Assembly (NCBI GenBank): GCA_003157715.1
Contig: PMKK01000194.1
Location: 3,382 to 10,821 of the forward strand
Direction: 5' to 3'
From: Actinomycetota bacterium
GTDB lineage: Bacteria > Actinomycetota > Thermoleophilia > UBA2241
Length of the DNA stretch: 7,440 bases
The position numbers and the translations under genes are program-made. The notes under the pieces were generated by a model that was not told the DNA's origin, did not search any database, and saw nothing but the letters and a program-made list of their open reading frames with translations. Position 1 is the stretch's first letter; each line of letters begins with the position of its first letter. Below are positions 1-5,049 of the stretch, piece after piece.

Positions 1-411
1 TGGCACGAGCGCGACATCTCGCACAGCTCGGCCGAACGGATCGTCTTTCCCGACTCCTGCATCCTGCTCGACTACATGCTGCGCAAGACGACGAAGCTCT
101 TCGACACGCTGGTCGTCGACGAGGCGCGCATGCGCGGCAATCTCGCGCTGTCGCAGCGCCTCGTGTTCAGCGGCGCCGTGCTGCTCGCCCTGGTCGACCA
201 CGGCATGCTGCGCGACGACGCCTACCGGATCGTGCAGGACAGCGCCATGCGGGCCTGGCGCGAGGGCGTCGACTTCGGGCGGCTGATCAAGGACGACCCC
301 GAGGCGGCCGCCGTGCTCTCGCCCGCCGAGATCGACGCGGCCATGGACCCCGACCAGTACCGCGCCGGTCGCGAGGTCATCTTCGGGCGCCTCGAGCAGC
401 TCGTCTTCTAG
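1..411 (+). CDS. purB: Adenylosuccinate lyase, C-terminal part (5' end outside window)
   Basis: This is the last 136 residues of adenylosuccinate lyase, read in frame from base 1 to the TAG at 409-411. The enzyme is cytosolic. It removes fumarate from SAICAR and from adenylosuccinate, so it serves both purine synthesis and AMP formation. The visible part opens with WHERDISHSSAERI, a stretch typical of bacterial PurB that lies in the fumarase/aspartase-fold helical core and contributes to the active site. The C-terminal helical domain follows (LALSQRLVFSGAVLLALV, then DDAYRIVQDSAMRAW). The family is usually 430-480 residues, so about two thirds lies upstream of the window. The open frame and conserved spacing suggest an intact gene. 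The next gene on this strand starts 140 bases later and is not clearly cotranscribed. Confidence 0.93.
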   Translation, partial: WHERDISHSSAERIVFPDSCILLDYMLRKTTKLFDTLVVDEARMRGNLALSQRLVFSGAVLLALVDHGMLRDDAYRIVQDSAMRAWREGVDFGRLIKDDPEAAAVLSPAEIDAAMDPDQYRAGREVIFGRLEQLVF

Positions 412-441
412 CGAGCCGCCACGCTCGCGGACTTGTGTCCG
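411..441 (+). other. Two small stem-loops just after purB (weak terminator candidate)
   Basis: Directly after the purB stop there are two short inverted repeats: GCGAG (411-415) with CTCGC (424-428), and CGGAC (428-432) with GTCCG (437-441) around a TTGT loop. There is no T-run after them, so a classical intrinsic terminator is not supported. They may only slow or partly end purB transcription. The second stem overlaps the GTG at 435, which argues mildly against that codon as the start of the next gene. Confidence 0.25.
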
Positions 442-488
442 AACCCTCACCTGCCGACAAGGGACGCGAGAGGCGGCGACCCCAGGCC

Positions 489-504
489 CCGCGCGTGTGC
501 GCGG
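489..504 (+). other. Hairpin in the leader of the zinc-ribbon gene
   Basis: CCGCGC (489-494) and GCGCGG (499-504) form a perfect 6-bp stem around a GTGT tetraloop. It lies 48 bases upstream of the TTG chosen as the start of the next gene. In RNA it would be stable because every pair is G-C. No regulatory role can be assigned, and GC-rich DNA yields such stems by chance fairly often. Confidence 0.25.
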
Positions 505-538
505 CAGGCCACCGGCACGAGGCGCCGCGCCACGTCCT

Positions 539-547
539 GGAGAGGAG
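539..547 (+). promoter_or_regulatory. Ribosome binding site that decides the TTG start at 552
   Basis: GGAGAGGAG lies at 539-547, with 4 to 9 bases to the TTG at 552 depending on which half pairs with 16S rRNA. No comparable purine-rich site precedes the GTG at 435. This is the main reason for placing the start of the zinc-ribbon protein at 552. Confidence 0.6.
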
Positions 548-551
548 TCCT

Positions 552-1241
552 TTGGCGACTTGCCCGACCTGCGGCACCGACGCGCGTGACGGCGCCTGGA
601 CCTGCGGCACGTGCGGGTCTCCCCTCGGCCCGCCCGCGGCTGCCGACACCTGCCAGGAGCCGGCTTACGACAAGGCCTATTACGAGGCGCCGACCGCCTA
701 CGGCACGGCCGCCCCGACCGCCTACGGAACAGCCGCCCCAAGCACCCAGCCGCTGCGCGCCGGCAAGGTCTCGAAGGGTTCCAGGCTGCCCTGGCTCGTA
801 GCGCTCGCCATCGTGGCCATCGTCGCGGTCGTGGGCGTCTGGTTTCTCGTGCTCAAACCCGCGCCCGGCGCGCGGTTTCTCGGCACCTGGCACGGCAGCG
901 GCGCTTCGGCCAAGACCGGAAGCATCGCCTATACGGTGACCATCACGAGAAGCGGCGCGCTCTACCTGGTCACCGAGACCATCAGCGCCAGGAAGATCGG
1001 TCCGTTCAGCGCCACGCTCAAGGGCGGCCACCTCGAGTCGACCTACGGCTACGCCGGCCACGACGCCACTCAAGCGGCCATGCTCGCCGCCGCCAGGAAC
1101 ATGATGGCGGCCGCGGTCAGGGACTTCAAAGTCGTCTTCACGGTCGACCAGGGGACGCTGACCATCGCGGTGCAAGGCGCGCCGACATCGTCCGGCTCGA
1201 CGACCCTCAGCGAAAGCGTGAAGCTGACCAAGGCCGGGTAG
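552..1241 (+). CDS. Membrane-anchored zinc-ribbon protein of unknown function
   Basis: I do not recognise a named family. From the TTG start the protein has 229 residues. A zinc ribbon opens it (CPTCG, then CGTCG), with cysteines at about 4, 7, 18 and 21. A Pro/Ala/Tyr-rich linker follows, carrying the octapeptide PTAYGTAA twice in tandem (about residues 47-62). A basic patch (KVSKGSR) precedes one hydrophobic helix at about 80-101. The rest, from about 108, starts RFLGTWHGSG and is a beta-rich domain with many Thr, Ser and Gly, loosely lipocalin-like. The inferred topology is ribbon in the cytoplasm, one membrane span and the C-terminal domain outside. The frame is also open back to a GTG at 435, but that extension is Arg-rich and lacks a ribosome binding site. 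The role is unknown; sensing or envelope maintenance are possibilities only. Confidence 0.75.
   Translation: MATCPTCGTDARDGAWTCGTCGSPLGPPAAADTCQEPAYDKAYYEAPTAYGTAAPTAYGTAAPSTQPLRAGKVSKGSRLPWLVALAIVAIVAVVGVWFLVLKPAPGARFLGTWHGSGASAKTGSIAYTVTITRSGALYLVTETISARKIGPFSATLKGGHLESTYGYAGHDATQAAMLAAARNMMAAAVRDFKVVFTVDQGTLTIAVQGAPTSSGSTTLSESVKLTKAG
690..737 (+). repeat. 24-bp tandem duplication, two copies, in frame
   Basis: Two adjacent 24-base units (690-713 and 714-737) differ at two positions, 704 versus 728 and 707 versus 731. Both changes are synonymous third positions (GGC/GGA and ACG/ACA). The repeat therefore encodes an exactly duplicated PTAYGTAA in the linker between the zinc ribbon and the membrane helix. 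Purely synonymous divergence suggests the peptide has been kept since the duplication, though two changes are few. Confidence 0.85.
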
Positions 1242-1264
1242 GCCCGCGGGGTCTTTTCTTTTCT
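1226..1264 (+). terminator. Probable intrinsic terminator of the zinc-ribbon gene
   Basis: A broken stem pairs GACC (1226-1229) with GGTC (1250-1253) and GGCC (1232-1235) with GGCC (1241-1244). It overlaps the stop codon and is followed at once by the pyrimidine run TTTTCTTTTCT (1254-1264). The T-run is conspicuous in such GC-rich DNA, and its position just past the gene fits termination. The stem has an internal loop, so efficiency is uncertain. Confidence 0.45.
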
Positions 1265-1335
1265 GCTCGCTCGGGAACACTGTGACTCGCGAAGAGAGTC
1301 CCGGACACAGGCTGTCGAGAAGCGAGGAGCAAGCC

Positions 1336-2340
1336 ATGCGAGCCGTGCGCGTTCACACTTTCGGCGGACCCGAGGTCCTGCGACTCGAAGAGGTGGCCGA
1401 CCCGCGTCCCCCGGGCGAGGGCGAAGTACTGGTCCGCCTGCACGCCGCCGGCGTGAACCCCGTGGAGACCTACGTGCGCTCGGGCCAGTACGCCGCCCTG
1501 CCGGCGCTGCCCTACACACCCGGCAATGACGGCGCCGGCGTGGTCGAAGCGGTCGGCGCCGCGCGCTCGGATGGCGCGGCGCGAGCCGGCGGCGCGGGTC
1601 AAAGTCCGGCCCCGGCCGTCGGCGACCGCGTCTACACCTCGGGCTCGCTGACCGGCACCTACGCCGCAGCCGCCCTCTGCCCCGCCGGCCACGTGCATCC
1701 GCTGCCCGCCGCGACCTCGTTCGCCGCCGGCGCGGCGCTCGGCGTGCCCTACGCGACGGCCTACCGGGCTCTGTTCCAGCGCGGACAGGCGCGCACGGGC
1801 GACCTCGTCCTGATCCACGGAGCGAGCGGCGGTGTCGGACTGGCGGCGGTCCAGTTCGCGGCGGCGGCGGGCCTCACGGTGCATGGCACGGCCGGCTCGG
1901 CGGCCGGCCGCGACCTGGTCACCGCTCAGGGCGCGGCGGGAGTGGCGGACCACGGCGCGCCCGGCTACGCCGAGGAGCTTCTCGCGCTGACCGGCGGCCG
2001 CGGCTACGACGTCATCGTCGAGATGGCCGCCCACGCCGGCCTTGCCGACGACCTCGGGCTGCTGGCGCGCGGCGGGCGGGTGGTCGTGGTGGGCAGCCGC
2101 GGTCCGGCCGAGATCGCGCCGCGCGATCTCATGAGCCGCGACGCCGACGTGCGCGGCATGCTGCTGTTCATCGCCGCGCCGCACGAGCTCGCCGAGGCCT
2201 ACACGGCCATCGGCGCCGGCCTGGAGTCCGGCACGCTACACCCGGTGATCGCCCGCGAGCTGCCGCTTGAAAAGGCGTCGAGCGCCCACCGCGAGATCAT
2301 GGCGGGTCCGGCCCTGGGCAAGCTGGTGCTCGTGCCCTGA
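1336..2340 (+). CDS. qor: Zeta-crystallin-like NADPH:quinone oxidoreductase (MDR superfamily)
   Basis: A 334-residue zinc-independent medium-chain dehydrogenase/reductase that probably passes electrons from NADPH to quinones or other electron-poor carbonyl compounds in the cytosol. It follows vertebrate zeta-crystallin closely along its length. The N-terminal GroES-like domain has MRAVRVHTFGGPEVL, GVNPVETYVRSG and LPYTPG. The Rossmann domain has the nucleotide loop HGASGGVGLAAVQ at about 161-173, and GGRVVVVGSRG and PLEK follow. The catalytic and structural zinc ligands of alcohol dehydrogenases are absent, as expected for this branch. One oddity is an Ala/Gly-rich insert at about 75-94, before VGDRVYTSG, longer than the family turn. 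The ATG at 1336 is chosen because GAGGAG lies 6 bases upstream and the protein then begins exactly like its relatives. The physiological substrate cannot be read from the sequence. Confidence 0.9.
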   Translation: MRAVRVHTFGGPEVLRLEEVADPRPPGEGEVLVRLHAAGVNPVETYVRSGQYAALPALPYTPGNDGAGVVEAVGAARSDGAARAGGAGQSPAPAVGDRVYTSGSLTGTYAAAALCPAGHVHPLPAATSFAAGAALGVPYATAYRALFQRGQARTGDLVLIHGASGGVGLAAVQFAAAAGLTVHGTAGSAAGRDLVTAQGAAGVADHGAPGYAEELLALTGGRGYDVIVEMAAHAGLADDLGLLARGGRVVVVGSRGPAEIAPRDLMSRDADVRGMLLFIAAPHELAEAYTAIGAGLESGTLHPVIARELPLEKASSAHREIMAGPALGKLVLVP

Positions 2341-2364
2341 AACGGGTCCCGGCTGGCCGTGGCG

Positions 2365-2376
2365 CGCCGATCGGCG
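2365..2376. other. 12-bp perfect palindrome between convergent genes
   Basis: CGCCGATCGGCG reads the same on both strands and sits in the 55-base gap between the converging stops of the quinone oxidoreductase and the rubredoxin. As RNA it could fold only into a 4-bp stem with a GATC loop. There is no T-run on either side, so I see no clear bidirectional terminator here. Confidence 0.3.
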
Positions 2377-2395
2377 TCGGCTTGCGCCCGCCGGT

Positions 2396-2563
2396 CTACT
2401 CCTCGGCGAGCGGCTCGAACATGTCGATACCGGCGCCGCAGTCGGGGCAGACCCAATCGTCGGGGAGGTCGTCGAACGCCGTGCCCGGCGCCACGCCGTT
2501 GTCGGGATCGCCGATCGCGGGGTCGTAGACCCAGTCGCAAAGCGTGCACACGTACTTCTGCAT
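2396..2563 (-). CDS. Rubredoxin
   Basis: A 55-residue rubredoxin, a small cytosolic one-electron carrier with a single iron held by four cysteines. The ligands are in two knuckles: CTLC (Cys6, Cys9) and CPDC (Cys39, Cys42). Between them lie the family hallmarks [19 protein letters not shown] and [11 protein letters not shown], and the C-terminus FEPL is also typical. The length matches the 50-55 residues usual for stand-alone rubredoxins. The ATG at 2563 has AAGGAG (2570-2575) six bases upstream; longer in-frame starts add an Arg/Pro-rich stretch and are unlikely. The gene stands alone, convergent with the quinone oxidoreductase, so its redox partner (a reductase, oxidase, peroxide-detoxifying enzyme or alkane hydroxylase) is not visible. 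Confidence 0.96.
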   Translation of the reverse strand: MQKYVCTLCDWVYDPAIGDPDNGVAPGTAFDDLPDDWVCPDCGAGIDMFEPLAEE

Positions 2564-2581
2564 GGCTGACTCCTTCGTGGT

Positions 2582-2611
2582 GGGCCGTCTCGGAGCGGGC
2601 CGTCTCGGAGC
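2582..2611. repeat. 15-bp perfect tandem repeat in the rubredoxin leader
   Basis: GGGCCGTCTCGGAGC occurs twice without spacing or mismatch (2582-2596 and 2597-2611). It lies 19-48 bases upstream of the rubredoxin ATG and downstream of its candidate promoter, so it would be in the untranslated leader. It may be a chance slippage product or a tandem protein-binding site. Confidence 0.8.
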
Positions 2612-2640
2612 GAGCTGGTTGCCGCGCACTTCTGAGCCTC

Positions 2641-2671
2641 ATTAGACCAGACGACGGACCCCCGCCGTCAA
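2641..2671 (-). promoter_or_regulatory. Candidate sigma70-type promoter of the rubredoxin gene
   Basis: Read on the - strand, TTGACG (2666-2671) is followed after 19 bases by TCTAAT (2641-2646). The boxes match the consensus at 5 of 6 positions each. The spacer is two bases longer than ideal. Transcription would begin near 2634, giving a leader of about 70 bases. Confidence 0.5.
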
Positions 2672-2679
2672 GGGTTCGA

Positions 2680-2788
2680 GGGCGAGGCGCGCCCGCAACA
2701 GGAGCCTTGCGGAAGCGGGGCGGCCCGCGGCGGAAACGGGGCGGGGCGGCCGCCGGCCGCCCCGCCCCTCGGCCGCCCCGCCTCGCCC
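2680..2788 (-). terminator. Nested GC-rich inverted repeats downstream of the permease; likely terminator
   Basis: The core is a perfect 31-base inverted repeat: GGGGCGGGGCGGCCG (2738-2752), one central base, then its 15-base reverse complement (2754-2768). An outer 10-bp pair, GGGCGAGGCG (2680-2689) with CGCCTCGCCC (2779-2788), encloses it. Part of the right arm (CGGCCGCCCCGCC) is repeated at 2770-2782, so alternative folds exist. The structure begins 22 bases past the permease stop on the - strand, where a terminator is expected. No U-run follows on either strand, so it would be a non-canonical or Rho-assisted stop. Confidence 0.5.
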
Positions 2789-2809
2789 CAGCGCGGGTCT
2801 TGAGAGACG

Positions 2810-4488
2810 CTACTCGGTGAAGCCCCCGGGTCCTGGTCCATCGGGACGCCGCGGCCCCGACATCCCAGAGACGCCGGCCCCGCCCGAAAGCGGCCGGCCG
2901 GTCTCACCGGCCGGCCTCACCGGCGCGGCGGCGGTGTCGGCCGGCGAGAGGTCGATCTCGTGGATCGTCGCGCTGAGATCGATGCCGCGGGCCCGCTGGA
3001 TCGCGTACACCACGGCGCCCGCGACCACCACCACGCCAAGCGAAAGCATCACGATGTAGGTGTCGAGCCAGCTCGTGGACTGCCGCGGCCAGGCGAGGTT
3101 GATGATCATGAAGACGCCGTACACGAAGGCGATGATGTTGACCGGCCAGCCCCACCTGCCGAGGTTGAAGTAGGCCTTGTCCTTGGGCCAGCCCTTGGCG
3201 CGCACGACGAGTCCGCCGAAGATCACCATCTGGTAGGCGATGTAGGTGCCGGCCGTGGCCCACGCGGTCACGCGGGCGATCTGCACGAACGGGTCGGCGC
3301 CGCCGACAGTGACGTAGAGCAGCACGGCGATGGCCGCTACGGCCACGAAGATCGCCGAGGTCACCGGGGTCTTGGTGGTGGGATGCACGTAGCCGAAGAA
3401 CTGGTGGCCGGGGATCATCTTGTCACGGCCGTAGGCGTACAGCAGCCGTGTCGTGGCCGCCTGAATGGCCAGGCAGCACACGAAGATGGCGACGCACACC
3501 GAGATGAGGAAGGCGTTGGTCACCCAGTTCGGGAAGTGCGCGTGGAAGATGTAGGCGATGGCGCCGGTGCCCTGTGCCTGCGTCTTTGGAACGTTGGGGA
3601 TGGCCAGCACCATCGCCACCAGCCAGAACGCGCTGATGAGGGCGGTGATGCCGATCGGCGAAGAGCATGGCCCGCGGCACCTCGCGGGTCGGGTTGATCG
3701 TCTCCTCCGCCAGACCGCCGGCCGTGTCGAAGCCGTACATCACCCAGGCGCCGGTGAGCATCGCCGCGAGGAAGACGCTGCCGTAGCCGAAAAGCGCGCC
3801 CTTCGCGGCGCCCGGCGTCGTGTTGAACAGCACGCCGAGGCCCTGGTGCGCAGCCGTGGCCGACGATCACCGCGATATAGAGGGCGATGGCGATGACCAC
3901 AAGGCCGATGATCTCGGTGACCGTCCCGATGTTGTTGAAGAAGGCGGTCACCCTGACGCTGAGGACGTTGAGTATCATCGGCCCCACGGCAAAGCAGACC
4001 GCGATCCACAGCAGGGTGGTGTGCGTCGTCTGCCAGCCCATCAGCGAGCAGACGATCGGCGTCACGCCGAAGGCGACGGCGGCGACCGTCACGACCAGCG
4101 CCACGGCGAACATCCAGGCCACCCACCAGCCGTAGGTGCCGCCCATGAAGCGCTTGGCCCACTGGTAGATGCCGCCGGCCAGCGGGTAGTGCGAGGCGGC
4201 CTCGGCGAAGACGAGGGCGACCATGAACTGGCCGAAAACGATGATCGGCCACTGCCAGATCAGGCCGGCCGGCCCGCCGGTGTCGAGGCCGTAGTAGAAC
4301 AGTGCGTAGAAGCCGTTGGTCGCCGAGATGAAGCTGAAGGCGATGGCGAAGGTCGAAAAGAAGCCCAGCGAGCGGCGTAGCTCCTGGCTGTAGCCGAACT
4401 TGGCGAGCTGCTCCTTGTCGCGCTGGTGCTGGGCGTCGCCTTCGTCGTGGAACATATGGTGGCCTTGATGTTGAGCTTCAGATGGCAC
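2810..4488 (-). pseudogene. APC-superfamily amino acid/amine permease, broken by two +1 frameshifts
   Basis: A permease with about 12 membrane helices that would import an amino acid or amine at the cell membrane. If the two extra bases are removed it is about 558 residues. Recognisable parts are GYSQELRRSLGFFSTF before helix 1, FAEAASHYPLAGGIYQWAK after helix 2, MYGFDTAGGLAEETINPTREVPRAM around helix 6, and LLYAYGRDKMIPG after helix 8. These match APC transporters resembling the GABA/choline-type ACT group. The first extra base lies at about 3848-3860, between helices 5 and 6; the second is at about 3656, at the start of helix 7. Both shift by +1. All three segments keep clear protein conservation, so this is either a very recent pseudogene or sequencing error. 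The GTG at 4488 follows GAGGGGG; an ATG at 4455 is the alternative. The C-terminal tail is Pro/Gly-rich. It follows the cupin gene after 16 bases, surely as one operon. Confidence 0.85.
2892..2916 (-). repeat. 11-bp inverted repeat with 3-base loop inside the permease C-terminal tail
   Basis: GGCCGGCCGGT (2892-2902) and ACCGGCCGGCC (2906-2916) are perfect complements separated by CTC. In the permease mRNA this would be a very stable hairpin within the last 40 codons. The 9-mer CTCACCGGC also occurs twice (2903-2911 and 2916-2924). It lies in the sequence coding the Pro/Gly-rich tail, so it may be mainly a result of codon bias. Confidence 0.75.
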
Positions 4489-4492
4489 GGTG

Positions 4493-4499
4493 CCCCCTC
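4493..4499 (-). promoter_or_regulatory. Ribosome binding site supporting the GTG start of the permease
   Basis: On the - strand GAGGGGG (4493-4499) lies 4 to 7 bases before the GTG at 4488-4486, inside the 16-base gap after the cupin stop. The ATG at 4455 has only a weak AAGG upstream. This favours the GTG and implies translation closely following the cupin. Confidence 0.5.
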
Positions 4500-4504
4500 T
4501 CTGC

Positions 4505-4852
4505 TTACCGCCAGTGCGGGTAGGTGACGTAGAAGAACTTGCCGTACGAATCGGTGCTCCAGTAGACGAGCAGGCCCTTCTTGCGGGGGATGTAGACGAC
4601 GTCGCCAGGGCTGAACGAGCGGGTCTCGCCGTCCTCGGCCAGGGTGAGCTCGCCTTCGAGCATGTAGCAGACGGCGGCGTCGTCGTCATAGTCGAAGTCG
4701 ACCGGCGCACCTGGAAAGACTTCGCAGATGCCGGCGCAGAAGGGAGCGCCCTGCGCGCGGTCGATGACGTCGACCAGGTTGAGCTTGCTGTCGGGTCCGA
4801 CGTCGAGCGGAGCAGTCGCGATCGCGTCGGCGGCAACCAGTTGGAACTCCAT
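4505..4852 (-). CDS. EutQ-like single-domain cupin protein
   Basis: A 115-residue cupin, a small cytosolic beta-barrel. It resembles the cupin domain of the ethanolamine-utilisation protein EutQ. The pattern runs from AGICEVFPGAPVDFDYDDDA through CYMLEGELTLAEDGET and SPGDVVYIPRKKG to FFYVTYPHWR. The first cupin motif lacks the usual HxH pair, with Asp and Tyr residues in that region, so classical His-based metal binding is doubtful; EutQ-type cupins share this. The ATG at 4852 has GGGGAGG (4859-4865) six bases upstream. The frame runs upstream to 4975, but that part is low-complexity and covers the candidate operator. The gene is first in an operon with the permease and divergent from the LuxR-type regulator. 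Binding or sensing of the transported amine is a reasonable guess. No other ethanolamine genes or microcompartment genes are visible. Confidence 0.85.
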   Translation of the reverse strand: MEFQLVAADAIATAPLDVGPDSKLNLVDVIDRAQGAPFCAGICEVFPGAPVDFDYDDDAAVCYMLEGELTLAEDGETRSFSPGDVVYIPRKKGLLVYWSTDSYGKFFYVTYPHWR

Positions 4853-4885
4853 GCCGTGCCTCCCCGTGTGCAAGGTGGATGGGGT

Positions 4886-4903
4886 GTCGATCGGGCGATC
4901 GAC
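4886..4903. promoter_or_regulatory. 18-bp perfect palindrome, candidate operator of the cupin-permease operon
   Basis: GTCGATCGGGCGATCGAC consists of two 8-base half sites inverted around GG. It lies 33 bases upstream of the cupin ATG, in the divergent region shared with the LuxR-type regulator. LuxR/FixJ-type helix-turn-helix dimers commonly bind imperfect palindromes of 18-20 bp, so it is a natural operator candidate. It could also act as an RNA hairpin in the cupin leader. Confidence 0.5.
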
Positions 4904-4949
4904 GGACACGCCTGTGCCAGCGGCACCCCCCCTTTCGGCCGGCCAGCCT

Positions 4950-4973
4950 GCCGGCGCGCCTCGCCGGCGCGCC
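4950..4973. repeat. Pair of 11-bp direct repeats in the divergent promoter region
   Basis: GCCGGCGCGCC occurs at 4950-4960 and 4963-4973, 13 bases start to start, each copy containing the palindromic octamer GGCGCGCC. The repeats end just before the TTGACG box at 4978. They may be a tandem binding site or simply GC-rich simple sequence. Confidence 0.6.
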
Positions 4974-4977
4974 ATCG

Positions 4978-5006
4978 TTGACGTACCGCGACACTACCCA
5001 CACAAT
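4978..5006 (+). promoter_or_regulatory. Candidate sigma70-type promoter of the PAS-LuxR gene
   Basis: TTGACG (4978-4983) is followed after exactly 17 bases by CACAAT (5001-5006). The first box matches 5 of 6 consensus bases and the second 4 of 6. Transcription would start near 5013, with a leader of about 37 bases before the ATG at 5050. I saw no equally good promoter on the - strand for the cupin. Confidence 0.5.
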
Positions 5007-5049
5007 AGGCGACGGCAAGGCCAATCTTTTGGGGGGCTAATGATAGGCA

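Noticed and set aside
435..551. N-terminal extension of the zinc-ribbon protein from GTG 435
   Set aside because: No ribosome binding site, an Arg-rich extension, and overlap with a hairpin. TTG 552 has a strong site and places the zinc ribbon at the N-terminus.
1282..1335. Upstream in-frame start of the quinone oxidoreductase
   Set aside because: The added 18 residues are not family-like, and the ATG at 1336 has a well-spaced GAGGAG and the conserved MRAV start.
447..1337. Long antisense open frame over the zinc-ribbon gene
   Set aside because: The composition is Arg/Gly/Ala-rich without domains or a ribosome binding site, while the + strand frame has a zinc ribbon and a membrane helix.
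1207..2184. Long antisense open frame over the quinone oxidoreductase
   Set aside because: It is a shadow of a clearly conserved + strand enzyme and shows no recognisable motif.
3650..3860. Programmed ribosomal frameshifting in the permease
   Set aside because: Two separate shifts in the same direction, with no evident slippery run, no terminating codon at the shift and no known precedent in this family. Mutation or sequencing error is simpler.
4853..4975. N-terminal extension of the cupin to 4975
   Set aside because: It is low-complexity, covers the palindrome and repeats, and ATG 4852 has GGGGAGG at ideal spacing.
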